Below, piece by piece: positions 44,451 through 56,856 of a DNA stretch of 64,000 nt. The notes below the pieces were generated by a model. That model had not been told where the DNA came from, ran no database searches, and saw only the letters and a program-made list of their open reading frames with translations. Within the stretch, counting starts at the first letter, position 1, and every line of letters begins with the position of its first letter. The DNA is taken from positions 85,336,852 to 85,400,851 of the forward strand of contig CM066736.1 in NCBI GenBank assembly GCA_033961575.1. Reading direction: 5' to 3'. Position numbers and translations under genes: made by a program. This stretch comes from Aselliscus stoliczkanus. Its lineage: Eukaryota; Chordata; Mammalia; Chiroptera; Hipposideridae.

Positions 44451-44739
44451 TTTCTCTCTTAATCTCTCACTTAAGCTCCTCTCTCTGAAGGCAGAGACCC
44501 TCTGACCACACCTTCCACATCCCTGCACTGTGGTCTCACTAGCCTCGGAGTTCCTAGCACACTTGCTTGAGCCTCTCATTGATTCATGCTTTTGAGTACA
44601 TCCAGTTAGCCATGCCATAAACCTGGACTTACCCTTGATCCTTCCTTTTCCTACATTCCTCATGTCTAATAGATTGCCAAGGTCTGTCAATTCTACCTTT
44701 TAAATAACCTTCAAATTGTTTCATGTTTCCCTCTTCCCA

Positions 44740-45330
44740 TCACCACCACCCTGTTTCAGGCTTCCAACAATCTCCTTCTTGGAGTGATGCCGCAGCTTCT
44801 TAACTGCTCTCTCTGCCCCCATGTCATCCTCCAGAAGGACATTTCTGACAGAAAGCTAACCAGGTTACTCATGCACTTAAAACTCTTCCAGATCAGGTGG
44901 CTCTGCTCACCTGTGCAACTTCATCTTTCATCCTCTTCCCCTCAATTTCTGGTCACTGGTCACGTGGTCCGTGGTCCATGACCTGCCGTTCCTGAGCAGA
45001 CCACACTGTCTCCACTCTCCAAGCTGTTTCATGTGCTACTTCCTTTTCTGGGATTAATGCCAACCGCACTCCCATACTTGATTGGAAAGCCCCTCCTCAC
45101 CCTTCCAGATGAGGTTAGGAAAGCATTCTCTTTCTCCACCTCCTACCCACAGCTCAAGTGATCATGAAGCACCATGCATTTATTTTTTATCACTGCATTG
45201 GTCTTCTTGGATTGTAACTGTCTTTTACTTCTTTGTCTTTACCGTTAGATTGTAAGACCATGAGTTGAGGGCAGGGTCCCCCAAATTATTCATTGCTCCA
45301 CCCTCAGGTGAGTAGTGTTGAAGTGTTATC
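44740..45330 (+). repeat. L2 LINE 3' region
   Basis: CACTTAAAACTCTTCCAGAT, TTTCATGTGCTACTTCC, TAGATTGTAAGACCATGAG. Confidence 0.6.
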
Positions 45331-45835
45331 ACTGTATTGAAGTCTTATCAGCAAAGGGAACTGTGCCTTTTCCAATGAAGTTGCCATGGGTGTTGTGTGG
45401 AGCCCCAGAGAGCACCACAAAACCATCTACCCTCCTCCCTCTTCTCCCCCAGCATCCCAACCACAACAAAATAGCATGGTGACTTACTTCCTGGGGATAC
45501 GCCCAGCATTTGGAGCATTTCAATAAACAAACAATAAAAGTGGGAGGGGGAAATGTAGGCCCCCCAGAGAAGGATTGGAATTGGAATTGGCAAGAGTCTG
45601 TGAATGCTTCCAAAGCTGATAGATTTATGATTGGGAATTTCGTGTTTCCACATGGACCTTGCCTGCCTCCATGATACTAACAGGCAGGGCTGGACATAGA
45701 GTCAAAGTGATTTGAAGGTGATAGGAGACCTGGATTCATTTGATTGAGAAAGGGCTTTGAATTTTTATATTTTGTCTTTAAACATAGGGGTTCTGAATGG
45801 TATTAGGGGGGTACAAGTGCTTTTATGCACATGTG

Positions 45836-45936
<101 letters not shown>

Positions 45937-46159
45937 CAAGCACTTCTGTATGCAAGGATTGATTATTTTCAAAAAACTCAATTACACTCTCATGCTTCCC
46001 AAGAAAGGAGACAGGTAGAAAAGAGGCCTATAATCTTCTTTTTTTCCCTGGAACTCAGGAGGATTTAGGCATCCAGAGTCTCCTATTTGTCTGAATCAAA
46101 CCAAATGTCTCCATTCTAAGTCTCAGGATCCTATTCTTTCCCATTCATGTCCTAACTTT

Positions 46160-47060
46160 CATCTAAGAACCCTGGGGAAACTGTGAATTCTACTAACATA
46201 ATCCTGCAGCCACAGGATCAAAGTTTGGGTCTGAATTTCAATTATATTAGTCCTGCAGCTATAATAAGTAAAAAATTATTTGAGAGCCATAGCAGAAGCT
46301 CTCAGCTTCTCTGCATGTGCCTAGAGCTTAGTTTAGTTCTCTGAGCTTGTAATTTTCTTTTAACAAACCCTCCAGTACAGTCAGAAGCAGCCAACCCACC
46401 TCAAAATCCTTGTGACTACAATTCCTACCATAAAAGCCTATCTCAGCAGGAATTGGTCTCCCAAAGACTTGCCTTCAATAGGCACTTCATCCCAGGTATT
46501 CACAGGTGACAGTTTAAGTAATTCTTTTGCTGTTGCATGCCCTGGACTAGTAGTTATTGGGAGAGGCAATCCACCAGGGTCCTCAAGTGTCCCAGTACAT
46601 CCTTGTTGAATGTGTTGAACTGCAAGGCCTAACCGTGCTCTTCCCCTGAATCATTTCTGTAACTAGTCACAAAGGCAATTAAGTAGGTCAAGGTGACCAC
46701 AATGTGACTACTATACAACTAGTCACTCCTCAGGGGAAAGAGGCTGGCTTGTTGACTGCTTGCTATACAAGGTTCTGAGCCCCTGGCCCAGGGTTCCTCA
46801 GTGACAGTGTAACTTCATTGCATGTGTAGACGCCATTTTGGCCCATTGCCTTGCCCCATGGGAAACCAGCTGTATCATGCTATTGCTCCTGCTGTTTGCA
46901 GTGCTGTGAAATAAGCTCTCTTTCTCTGAATCACTTAGTCTCGTTGTCTACTTTCAGCACCTATGGAGTATGGCAAGCCAACTTGGAGTCCTGTTACTCT
47001 GTGTCATCTTCTGTGAAGTTGGAGTTCTTCCATGACACAGTATCCCATTTTCCACTGGCA
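46160..47060 (+). mobile_element. Old endogenous-retrovirus-like block with LTR end
   Basis: The right part (about 46770-46995) reads like an LTR: TTCTGAGCCCCTGGCCCAGG, GTAGACGCCATTTTGGCCC, TGCTATTGCTCCTGCTGTTT, AAATAAGCTCTCTTTCTCTG, CTCGTTGTCTACTTTCAGC. The left part resembles internal sequence of a dispersed family (AGTCAGAAGCAGCCAACCC, TTCATCCCAGGTATTCACAG). No gene remains open and no matching second LTR is seen. The family is not assigned. Confidence 0.4.
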
Positions 47061-47202
47061 GTAAGGTCATCACAAGCCCAATCAGATTTGGTCATATAAC
47101 AGTCCTAGATTCCCATCTCTGTAGGTCAGTTTCCCATGACCACTTTCCGTATAACTACTATATCAGCCAGTATCCTGTCGGAAACACAAATCATTCCAGA
47201 TC

Positions 47203-47405
47203 TGTGCTGTCCAATAAGGTAGTCATTAACCACATGTGTTTATTGACATTTAAATTATTAAAATTAAACAAAACTAAAAATTCAGTTCCTCAGTCACACT
47301 AGCCACATCTGGAGAGCTCAGTAGCTGCAAATGGCTGGTAGGTACTGTATTGGTCAGCACAGTAAAGCCATTTCTATCATCACAGAACATTCTGTGGGAC
47401 AGCAT
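47203..47405 (-). mobile_element. MER5A-like hAT (Charlie) element
   Basis: CTGTGCTGTCCAATAAGGTA at the left, AAAAATTCAGTTCCTCAG in the middle and TCTGTGGGACAGCA at the right: both termini and the core of MER5A. Inserted in an older repeat whose halves lie at about 47160-47200 and 47408 onward. Confidence 0.8.
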
Positions 47406-47611
47406 TACTCTAGAACATTTCAAGCAGAAAGCGATTTAAAGTAGGAAATTGTCTACAGAGATGTTGTGCACATGGGAGTAGCCCCAGGAAGAAAGGCTTA
47501 GAAAAGATAAAGGGAGACCAGGAAGGTGCTGCCACCACTGGGTGAAGCCAGACCACAGCCGGCACTGCTCTATGAGGGTGCTGCTGCAGAGGAGGAAGCC
47601 AAGAGCCTGGG

Positions 47612-47646
47612 CTTGGTGGTGGTGGTGCTGCTGCTGCTGTTGCTGG
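47612..47646 (+). repeat. GGT/GCT trinucleotide tract
   Basis: GGTGGTGGTGGT followed by GCTGCTGCTGCT with a later TTGCTGG; about ten units in total. Confidence 0.8.
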
Positions 47647-47959
47647 ACAAAAAGTGGACAAAACAATGGCTTCTTCCCTCCACGTGTTTGTCATTCTCCT
47701 GCCGACACCATCCATCTGCAAAGGAGTCTAAAAGAATGGAATCTGCAAGTTGCCACACTTCCTCTAATACTAAAGAGAGCAAAAGAGAGTGGGATTGTAT
47801 CTTATAACAGACAAATAACTGCAGAATAGGGGTTTGATCAATAATAATATTATTAGGAGGTGCCAGGGCTCCCATCCTGCAGCTTACATCCATTCCCTTA
47901 TTTCTAGCAAGTGCCCCCTGCCATTTATGTTCCAGCCACATGGAATTGCTTTCAATTCT

Positions 47960-48395
47960 GCTCTAAAGTCGTATGATCTTGCTCCTTCTTAGATTTGGCA
48001 TATACTGTTCCCTCTGCTTGGAAAACTCTTTCCCTTGCTCTTCACATAGCTGGCTAGTCTCATCCTTTGGATATCAGGTCAGATGTCACCTCCTCAGAGA
48101 GACCTTCTGTGTGACCTTGCCAACCTGCCTAAAATAGCCTCATCATGCCTCTCCGCCCGCCCCCTACCTCCCAACCTGGCCATTCTCCATCATGCTGCCA
48201 TTTTTATCTTATAGACCTTGTATCTATTGAAAATTATCTTCTGTGTTTATTATCTGTCTCCCTTCACTAGAATGTAAACACCAGGAAGGCAGGGGCCTTG
48301 TCTGCGTTTTCCAGTACTGTATTCTCAGTATTTAGAATAGTACCTGGCAATTAAGAGGCACTTTTAAGAGGCATATTTATTTTAAATGAATAATT
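47960..48395 (+). repeat. L2 LINE 3' end
   Basis: ATGATCTTGCTCCTTCTTAG, ATACTGTTCCCTCTGCTTGG, GTCAGATGTCACCTCCTCAG, TAGAATGTAAACACCAGG: the best-preserved L2 in the window. Confidence 0.8.
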
Positions 48396-48398
48396 TCT

Positions 48399-48580
48399 TT
48401 TTTTATTTTATTTTATTGGGGAACAGCCATAGTTATTGGTTACACATTGCTTTCATGCTGTAATGGCCTAGTTGACTCTTTTAAGGAGGGCGCAGCTCAC
48501 AGTGGCCCATGCAGGGATTGAACTGGCAACCTTGGTGTTATCAGCACGATGCTCTAATCAACTCAGCTAACCACTCACCC
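48399..48580 (-). mobile_element. tRNA-derived SINE, third type, longer copy
   Basis: TTTATTTTATTGGGGAACAG, AGGAGGGCGCAGCTCACAG, CCTTGGTGTTATCAGCA. The 17-base duplication TTAAA(T/C)GAATAATTTCT lies at 48382-48398 and 48581-48597. It sits within an L2 3' end. Confidence 0.85.
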
Positions 48581-50750
48581 TTAAACGAATAATTTCTATC
48601 CATTGTTTAGGTCTGAAATCTTTCCTGTCTCTCTAGCTGGGTGAGCTGTTTCCACTGTGGGTTCCCATAGAACCTATACTCCCCCCATTGTAACATGTAA
48701 AACAACTGTAATTACTTATATCTAATCCCTTGCTAAACTATAAACCCAGAAAAAGCAGAGATATGTCTATCTTGTTCACAGTTGAGTCCCCAGTGCCTAC
48801 CACAGTGCCTACGATATAGCTGGAAGTGAGAAATTACCTGATGGATTTGGTCATCACATTGTTCTAACGAAGAGTTTCGAAGAAGATTCAGTGATGGGTA
48901 TAAGCAACAGAAAACAAGGCAATGCTTAACTCAAGGAAAAACTAAACTCTTACCAATAATGGAAATTAATCACAAAGCCCTACACAGCTTGGCTGTGAAT
49001 AATATTTACATAGTCACAATCAGGGCCAACAGGACTATGTTTGTTCTATTAGACTGTATTAGTTGTTAAAGTGTTAAAGTTTTTCTATGCTGCTTAGCAA
49101 ATAGTAGCTGCCCCAAGCTCCCTGAGTACCACTGCTCCAGTTGCCCCTGCTCCCTCTCTTAGAATCCCCGAGCCTTCCCAGGATCCAGTAATACCTGGCA
49201 TAGCCAGGGGCTCAAGAGGCCAGCATCTGTTTGGATCAGTCAGTGCCTGTGCCAATCAGCAGCCTCCAGCCCCTCCTGGGCACAGCCAAAGGCTTTTCTA
49301 GAGGTTTTTCTAGAGTCTTACCTCTTCCCTGTTTGCTACACTCACTTGGGCCCACAGCGACCTGCATGGGAACCATCAGGAACTGTTCTGGTTGGTGCCC
49401 ACCAGCCTGCCAGCCAATGGCCCATGTGTCCCACCTCCCACACATCAGCCTCTGTCCCTCAGTGTCCCTACTTCCCCCATTAGGCTCAGACCTCACCAGG
49501 AAGGACAGCAGTGCTGGAGGGTAGAGTGGCATCTAAGAGGGCCAAATATTTTTAATAGTACTCCTGGTCATAGTATGTAAATATTATGTATTGATTTAAC
49601 CAAAAATTGTGATACAATTATATTGAAGGATGGGGTGGGGAAGTGGTTGGTGTTAGAGAAATCTTCTATTGTTCAGTCAGCAGATAATTTCTGAATTTAA
49701 AAATCAAGAACAATAAGGGAACATTTGAGATCTAGCTACCTGTTATATGTTGTCAGTTTGGCTCAAATAAACTCTTATAAAAATTCAAAAACATCAAAAT
49801 CAAAAACAACAGTATAGGTTATATACTTCTGTTATATTTTGATAACAGAAGCAAATACCCAAAGAAACTATTGAAAGAGTTAAAAGCAGCCTGAGGAGCA
49901 AGGCTTGAGGTGGGGACAGGTAGAACAGGAATCTATTGTTATTTATTAAAAGCCTTGGGAAAAAAATTGACTTTTGAACCATGTACATATTACTCTTCTT
50001 TTCTTTTTTAGGAGGTTATTGCAGGAATCTTGATGTGATGTGATGGCCCAATGGTGATGGCAATGACACAGAGATAAGTGGATTCGAGAATATTTGGGAT
50101 GTGAATCAGTATAACTTGGTAATTGCCTGGTGCAAAGAGGGACGGAGGGTGAGAGGGCGGAGAATCACACGGATTTGGGTGTGTAGCTGGGGTCAGGGGA
50201 TGACTGCTTCTGTGTGGACACTTGGATACCAAGGGTCCCTTCAGGCACCACACATGGCAAGAGTGACTAACTCTGCTTGGGAGAACTGCAACAAGTTCAA
50301 AGAGAAAGGGTATGTGAGCTGGGCCTTGAAAAGACTATAGACGTTCCCGGTTTTACAAAGGGTGAGCTCTAAGGTGTGTTAAGGGGAGGATATTCTCCCA
50401 CAAGGGTGATGGAGAATAACAGGGAGGACAAAGGCACAAAAGCATGGGAGCATCCTTTTGAGAGGAAAATAGTGAATTGTCCCATGCAGTTGCATTGCGG
50501 GAGGTATATTGGGAGAAAATGGCGGCAAACAAAGCAGGAACAGGAGTTTGTGGTAAGAGCCCACAAGCTTGTGATATAATCCAAGTGGTCCTCTCCCTCA
50601 AGCTGGTGGCAGAATAGCAGGCCCAAAACTCTGAAAGAACAATTGGAAATACACATCAGAAGCCATTAAAATGTTTCTGACCTCTTCTTACTGAGCCTTT
50701 TCCTGGAGATTGTTCCTAAAGAAATGTTTTTTTTCAAAGGATGGATGGGC

Positions 50751-50859
50751 GGGCGGGCCGAGTGGCGCAGTGGTTAAGCGCTGGCTTGGGATGCCAGTGG
50801 CCTCGGTTCTGGTCCCACATATAAGGGCCAGTGACACTGCCCTCAAAAAAAAAAAAAAA
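50751..50859 (+). mobile_element. Short tRNA-derived SINE
   Basis: GGGCGGGCCGAGTGGCGCAG head, A-tail. A perfect 15-base duplication AAAGGATGGATGGGC lies at 50736-50750 and 50860-50874. It sits in L1 3'-region-like sequence. Confidence 0.93.
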
Positions 50860-50874
50860 AAAGGATGGATGGGC

Positions 50875-51020
50875 AATATACATTAAGGTATTTATTGCAT
50901 CATTATTGGAAATAGTGAAAAACTGGAAAATAAAATGCAAATTCAAAAACCAACATTTGCATTGGAGGAGAATATTTCAGTAAAAGATGGTGCATTCATC
51001 CAGTGAATAATAAATATGCA
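50875..51020 (+). mobile_element. Probable L1 3'-region fragment
   Basis: TTTATTGCATCATTATTGG, AAATAGTGAAAAACTGG and a later GAATAATAAATATGCAG resemble L1 3' untranslated sequence. Split from its left part by the SINE at 50751. Confidence 0.35.
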
Positions 51021-51169
51021 GATGGGTATGCCTGTCAGAAGTTAGGTGGGCTCACCCTGGAGGCCTGCTGGGCCCAGGGGAGAGGAGAAGGTGCAATATG
51101 GGCAATAAAGGAAGGGTGGAAGCAGAGTGGATCCTAGGTCGGCCCCAGCAAGGGCAAGGGAAGGGGAGC

Positions 51170-51350
51170 TACCATTTATTTATTGGGCATTTCCCTGATT
51201 TAATTCTCACAGCAATCCCATGAGGGTGGTACTAATACCATCCCCATTTTGCAGACAAGGAAGTTACCTGAGGCCCAAAGAGATGGAGTGGTTTGCCCAG
51301 GGCCACCCAGAGGAGCTGAGATTCCACCCCAAGTCTGTGTGAGGGCAGAG
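51170..51350 (-). repeat. MIR
   Basis: Antisense: CATTTATTTATTGGGCAT, CCCCATTTTGCAGACAAGG, CCAGGGCCACCCAGAGGAG. Confidence 0.75.
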
Positions 51351-52189
51351 CAGTCATGGCTTTTCCTCTGCACCATGATGCCAATTGTCAATGGAGACTG
51401 GGTTATCTATGGGGCACCCCTTTTACATGTCCCTGGCATCTTTCTTCAGTCTTGGGGAAGCAGAGACATGCCTGGGTAGATACCAGGGGTTAGCAGTTAC
51501 TAGCTAAATAGAGAAAGCTGCATGGTACAATGCTCAGCAATAAAAATAGAATATATCATTGTATCCATGATCAAAGCAACCAAAAAAAATTATGCTCAGT
51601 CAATAGCAGGAAGGGGCAAGGAGAAATAGAAACAGATAATGTGTTTCTCTTATTTTTGGGGGGGGGTTCTGTTTTTTTTCACTGCAGTATTTGCACAATA
51701 AAAAGCAATTTACAATGGAAAGACAGAAAATATGAGCCCCACGGGCTCATGGCCATGCCTTGGGTACAGCTGCAGCTCCTGGCCTTCCAAAGCCATTCTA
51801 CAGCAGTGCTCATAAAGAAGGGGGCTTCTTCTGGCCAAAGGAGGGAGGGAAGGAGAGAAATGCAGCGGGACTTTGCCATCATGCTCCAGATGTTGGTGTC
51901 ATGGCTATGTTCACATGAAGCTCTCACATGGCTCCGGAGGCATAGCTGTGATCCGCACTTCTCAGCCCAGGCTGTTTTGCATCTGATGGTTGTTGGCTGT
52001 TCTCTGTTCATTCATTGTTGGCTCTCCTGCCCGGGGCTTGGGTTCAGCCTTGCTGGAGAAAGAGCCAGTAGGGGATTCTCTTTGAGTGAGGGACAGAGGC
52101 CAAGGTGACCCCAGCCAGCAAAGAAAAGAGTGAAACAACAGCATCCATGCCTGGACTTCAGAGCTGGAGCCTGGCGATTTTTCCTTTAT

Positions 52190-52565
52190 TCATGCTCACA
52201 CCCCATACCTCACTTGAGTTTGTTCTCCAGATAATCATTCCTTTCAGGAGTCCATGCCGCTCCCTCACTCTGGAACCTCCATTCTTGTGCTTCCGGACAA
52301 AACTAAACTCTGCCCATCCTTGAATAACACTTCCTTGAGGAATCTCCTCTGGCTCCCACAGCACCTGATTTGTATTTTTTTTATGACGCTGTATTTTTCT
52401 GCAGTATGTTATGGTTATTTATGTCCATGTCTGTTTCTCTTTCTCCCTCTAACTGGTGAGCTTCTCAAAGTGGCCAAGGAATATGTCTCATACAACTCTG
52501 ATTTCCCACGCAGTGTGCCCAAAGTCTGGCATAGGGTAGGCGCTCAATCAATGTGTGGAATGACA
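52190..52565 (+). repeat. L2 LINE 3' end
   Basis: CATGCCGCTCCCTCACTCTG, AGGAATCTCCTCTGGCTCC, GTAGGCGCTCAATCAATGTG. Confidence 0.7.
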
Positions 52566-52769
52566 TTAAATTACAATGGCTGAGCTCTTCCTCTTTCTGT
52601 GCCATGGATTCTCTGGGAAAGCTGTTAAGATAGTAGGCAGATGACCAATTAGTTTTATATCCATTTCCTTCCTGCCCATTTTGAAAGGGGCCAGGAAGAG
52701 GAAGAGAGTTAAACCTAGCTGTGGTTCCATATAACAGAGATTCAGCCAGGGGTCCGTAAAGCGTGTAAT

Positions 52770-53010
52770 AATATGAATAATAACTAACATGTGCAGAGAC
52801 TCTTACACTTTCACACACATAAACTCTGCTGGGTCTCACAAGGCCTCTAGGAAGTAGGCTGGGTGGGCAGTAGTAATTGGCTTGTCCCAATGTTACAGCC
52901 GAGGAAACCAAGGCTCAGAAAAATGAAGTGATTTGCTCAAGATGACATCAACTCTAAGTAGAGCTGGGACTCAAACCTGGATCTGTGGACTCTAAATCTC
53001 ATGCTTTGGG
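52770..53010 (-). repeat. MIR
   Basis: Antisense: CATGTGCAGAGACTCTTAC, TACAGCCGAGGAAACCAAGG, GGGACTCAAACCTGGATCTG. Confidence 0.72.
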
Positions 53011-54299
53011 GATTGCAGAGGTGACAAGAACACATGCTCTCCCTCCCCTTCATAAACTCTTGCAGAATGAAGGAAGGAAGCCCATGGTTTAACCCTTGAT
53101 GAGGTGTACTTGCCTCAGGCCCCAGTTGTTAGCCCCATGGATGTCTATCTGCTGCTCATTTCAGGGTTGAACTCCTCAAGGAGAGGGATCATCTTTTCTC
53201 CTTTACTTCTCCAAACTTGAGGTGTCTAGCAAGCCCATTTGCTGGGTCTTGGTTTTCATGTCTGTGAAATGAGGAGGCCGAGCTAGACGTTTAAATTAGG
53301 TCACGGTCCCGCCAGGGCCCAGCACAGAGCTTGGTCCCCAGTTTCCATTGCCCTCCCAATGGATGACTCCCAGCTCTAACACTAGAGGCCTCCAGGACTC
53401 CAGCTGACATGATGGAGTGTGTACCATGCACGTTGCAGCCTCTTCCCAGGCTGGCTGCGGAAACTGAGCCTCCTCCAGACAGCAGGGCTGCTCCGCTCAC
53501 GCGGATCAGGTTGGGAGCCTCATTAGTCATGTCAGATGACATAGTTAACACTTGGGGCCGGCACAGCCAGTTCATCAAAAGCTCCTATGTGCCTGGCTCC
53601 ACGGCTGCAGCTGAGGAACTACTGTATGTGGAGCAGGCAGCACATCAGAGGGGGCAGCGCCAGAGTGCTTCCAAATTGGTTTTGATGGATTGCATAGACA
53701 TGTCTTTAATTGGTGCCAGGGTAGCGGCCAGAGAACTTATGGGAAAGCAGGATGTTATGCTTTCATTCCCTGAAGTCCCATAAAGCATGAAAGATGAGGA
53801 ACAGAATCACTGCTCGTTGAAAATTTATCGACCATGCAGACCCAGAAAACACAAATAACTATCTGAATCGAAACCTAACCTCATTTTCCCAACTCCTTGG
53901 AAGCCATGCATGTTCCCCTCTGTGCCCCGGCCTGCCTGCTGAGATGTACAAGTGAGCAAAAGGTGTGATTTCTAAGAAATGAGGGCTTTATTGTGGAGAC
54001 GGCACATTCAGCTTTCGCAGATGGATGTGGAGGTATGTGGGAAGGCCCCTCGCCCCAGACACATCTCTCCCTCCAGCGCATCCCCATCCCATGAACTGAT
54101 AGGCTGGTTCACTTTGGGTGAAGCATTCATTCCGGCATTCATACTTTCTTGTCCATTCCTTGGAGATTTAAGACACATGTATTGAGGGTGTACAAACACA
54201 AAGCACTGTTCTGGTGTATGGGGAATACAGAATGGATTCCCTCCGGGAATGACTATCTAGAAGAAAAGAAGACAGGTCCACAGATGAACTAATGGATGA

Positions 54300-54520
54300 T
54301 GATGGGCGCATCGCATAGCATTGGAATTTGGCATCATGAGAATCTGGGTTCAAATCTCAGCTCTGATTCTTATTACTGAGCCACTGCAGAAGTCACTTTG
54401 ATTCTCCAAGCTTTACCTACAGACTAGGATAATAACCCTTACTGCACAGGCTTGTAAGAGTTAGCAGAGTTACAAGTACCCAGCACAGGGCCTCACACTG
54501 ATCAAGGAATGGTGGCTAAT
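54300..54520 (+). repeat. MIR
   Basis: GAATCTGGGTTCAAATCTC, ACTAGGATAATAACCCTTA and GTACCCAGCACAGGGCCTC. Confidence 0.75.
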
Positions 54521-54949
54521 TCTGAACAAGCGTCACCAGTGAGATTCCAATAGAGTGCTGTGTAAGTTCATATATTCAAGGAACAACTGTTTATCAGGCA
54601 CAGACTCTGTGCCAGGCTCTGTGCCTTAGAGGCATGAGTGATGGACGTAGGAAGTTCTGCCCTGAGGTCCTCTAAGGAGTAGTGATGCTATAGTACGGTA
54701 ATAATGGCAAATTGTTACAGGTGTGCTGACCGAAGCCTACTCACAGGCAATGTGGAGGAGAAGAGGCAGTGGTCATTTCTACCTGGAGAAATCAGGAGAG
54801 ATTTGCCCAAAGAGAAGGTGCTTAAGCTAAGTCCTAAAACATGAGAAGGTTTTACATTTGCAGATAAAGCAAGAAAGCGTGTTCCATGCACAATGCCAGT
54901 TTCTTTCTTTTTGTTCCTAGAGCGAGCAAAGGTTATCCCCTGGGATCTT

Positions 54950-55227
54950 CGCATCAGCTGCTCTCTTTGTATGGAAAGTTCTTGCCCTGGATTTTCCCAA
55001 AGCTGACTCCTTGATGTTTATAACCTGTTAACTTATTTGTTCCTTTGTTTCTTCCTATGTCTCCTCTACTAGTATGACAGGCCCATGAGAACACGAGACC
55101 TTGGCTGTCTTTTTCTCTCCTCTATTATCGTCTAGAACATGGCAAGGTGTAGTGTAGGTGTTCAATATATGTTGCATGAATGAATGAATGAATGAATGAA
55201 TAAATAAATAAATAAATAAATAAATAA
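54950..55227 (+). repeat. L2 LINE 3' end with tandem TGAA/TAAA tail
   Basis: GAAAGTTCTTGCCCTGG, AGGCCCATGAGAACACGAG, GGTGTTCAATATATGTTGC, then (TGAA)n at 55176-55200 and (TAAA)n to 55227. TGAA tandem ends are the normal L2 terminus, here extended. Confidence 0.75.
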
Positions 55228-55549
55228 CAGGAAACACAGGGGGGCATGCTGCAATCGAAGAATGATAACCCCACTGCCTGGTACACAGAGGGCAGTGGAT
55301 TTTTTTCTCATAACATTGGACAATGAGGAATGCCAGAAGCATAGGCCAGAGGAGTTGAGGTGGGGATAATAGAAGAGGTGGCCTCTGAGCTGCACCCTGA
55401 AGGCAGCAAAGAATGACCATGTGATACGGACATTGGGGAGGGGATAAGGATTAAATAAGATCAATTCTAAATCCTTTCCAAACCTGAAATTCCGGGATTT
55501 CTCCCAAACAAATCATCTCTTCTCTTACCACCCTTCCTGATCCCCTCTC

Positions 55550-56015
55550 TTTTTTTTTTTTTTTTAAGATTTTATTGGGGAATTGGGGGAGGGGAACAGC
55601 GTTGGGGAATCGGGGAAGGAGAACAGAGAAGTTGCTGTCTTCTTGTTTTTCAGTCTAGTTGCGGAGGACGTTGCTTCACTGGTCTATGTTGGTATTATCA
55701 TTGCACTGTTCTCGGGTGAGGCAGATCAGTCGCCGACCTCTGGATTGTCGCTCACCGCAGCTATTGGCAGCTCACACTGGCTGCCAGCCACTCACGCTGG
55801 CTGCTGGCCACTCACTGTAGCCTATGGCAGCCCACAGCAGCAGAGTCTGCAGCTATGCTGTCCTGGGGACTCACAGCAGCCCTGCTCCAAGTGGAGCTGT
55901 TGTTCACCATCCTAGCTATAGAGGGCAGTGTCACTGGCCCTCATATGTGAGATCTGAACCGGGGCCACTGGCGTCCCAAGCCAGCTCTTAACCAACGCGC
56001 CACTCAGCTGGCGCT
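55550..56015 (-). mobile_element. Long tRNA-derived SINE at an L1 boundary
   Basis: T-run, AAGATTTTATTGGGGAATTG, body with three internal units, head ending CACTCAGCTGGCGCT. No convincing target duplication is visible, and the right side begins exactly at an L1 fragment that is absent on the left. Confidence 0.9.
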
Positions 56016-56149
56016 ATCTCACTGTAGTTTTAATTTGCCTTTCCCTAATGTCTAATGATGTTGAACGTCTTTTTGTGTGCTTATTTACTATCTATATAAC
56101 CCCTTGGCTGCAATGTTTCTTCATGTTTTTTGTCTGTTTTCTCATGAAT
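56016..56149 (-). mobile_element. L1 fragment (piece A)
   Basis: TCTCACTGTAGTTTTAATTT, TTTCCCTAATGTCTAATGAT and GTTGAACGTCTTTTTGTG are the antisense of the end of L1 ORF2 / 3' region. Confidence 0.75.
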
Positions 56150-56391
56150 TCTTTTTTGTTTTTGTTAATTGGGGAAGGGGAACTTTGTGTTTTTCCAGGA
56201 CCCATCAGCTCCAAGTCAGATTGTTGTCCTTTAATCTTAGTTGTGGAGAGCACAGCTTAGCTCCATGTCCAGTTGCTGCTTTCAATCTTAGTTGCAGTGA
56301 AGTGTAGCCCACCATCCCATGCGGTAGTCGAACTGGTGACCTCGTTGATAAGAGCACGTGCTCTAACCAACTGAGCCATCCAGCTAGCCCC
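56150..56391 (-). mobile_element. Rhin-1-like tRNA SINE
   Basis: TTAATTGGGGAAGGGGAAC, CAGGACCCATCAGCTCCAAG, head with GCTCTAACCAACTGAGCC. Its end carries the target duplication of the neighbouring long SINE, so it was there first. Confidence 0.85.
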
Positions 56392-56405
56392 CAAAACATC
56401 ATTTT

Positions 56406-56842
56406 ATTTTTATTTTATTATTATTAGTTTTTAAAATTTTATTGGGGAATTGGGGGAGGGGAACAGCACTGGGGAATCGAGGATGGGGAACAGACAAGTT
56501 GCTTCAGTCTAGCTGTGGAGGACGTCGCTTCACTGGCCTATGTTGGTATTATCATCGTGCTCTTCCCAGCTGAGGCAGTCGCTTGTCGGCCATTGGACGG
56601 CCGCTCATGGTGGCTCATGGCAGCTCACGAAAGCACACACGAGCTGCCCGCCAGTCCCACTGCAGCCTACGCTGTCGCCTGCTACTCCTGGCAGCCCAGC
56701 TCCAGGTCAAGCTGCTGTTCACCATCTTAGCTGTAGAGGGCAGTGTCACTGGTCCTAATGTGGGATCTGAACCGGGACCCTGCTGCTCAGAGCTGTCATC
56801 CCCAAGCCAACTCTTAACCAACGCACCACTCAGCTGGCCCCA
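56406..56842 (-). mobile_element. Long tRNA-derived SINE, divergent internal region
   Basis: AT-rich tail (TTATTATTATTAG), then AAAATTTTATTGGGGAATTG. The internal tract is rearranged relative to other copies (GCTCATGGTGGCTCATGG). The head ends CACTCAGCTGGCCCC. The duplication AAAACA(T/C)CATTTT lies at 56393-56405 and 56843-56855. Confidence 0.9.
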
Positions 56843-56856
56843 AAAACACCATTTTA

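Noticed and set aside
51530..52108. 192-codon plus-strand frame, the longest in the intergenic part
   Set aside because: No recognisable family, starts in an A-rich stretch, no Kozak or splice context, and other frames are almost as open.
53409..53783. 124-codon frame considered as an upstream gene exon
   Set aside because: No similarity recognised and no good splice borders; reported only as a possible conserved non-coding block.
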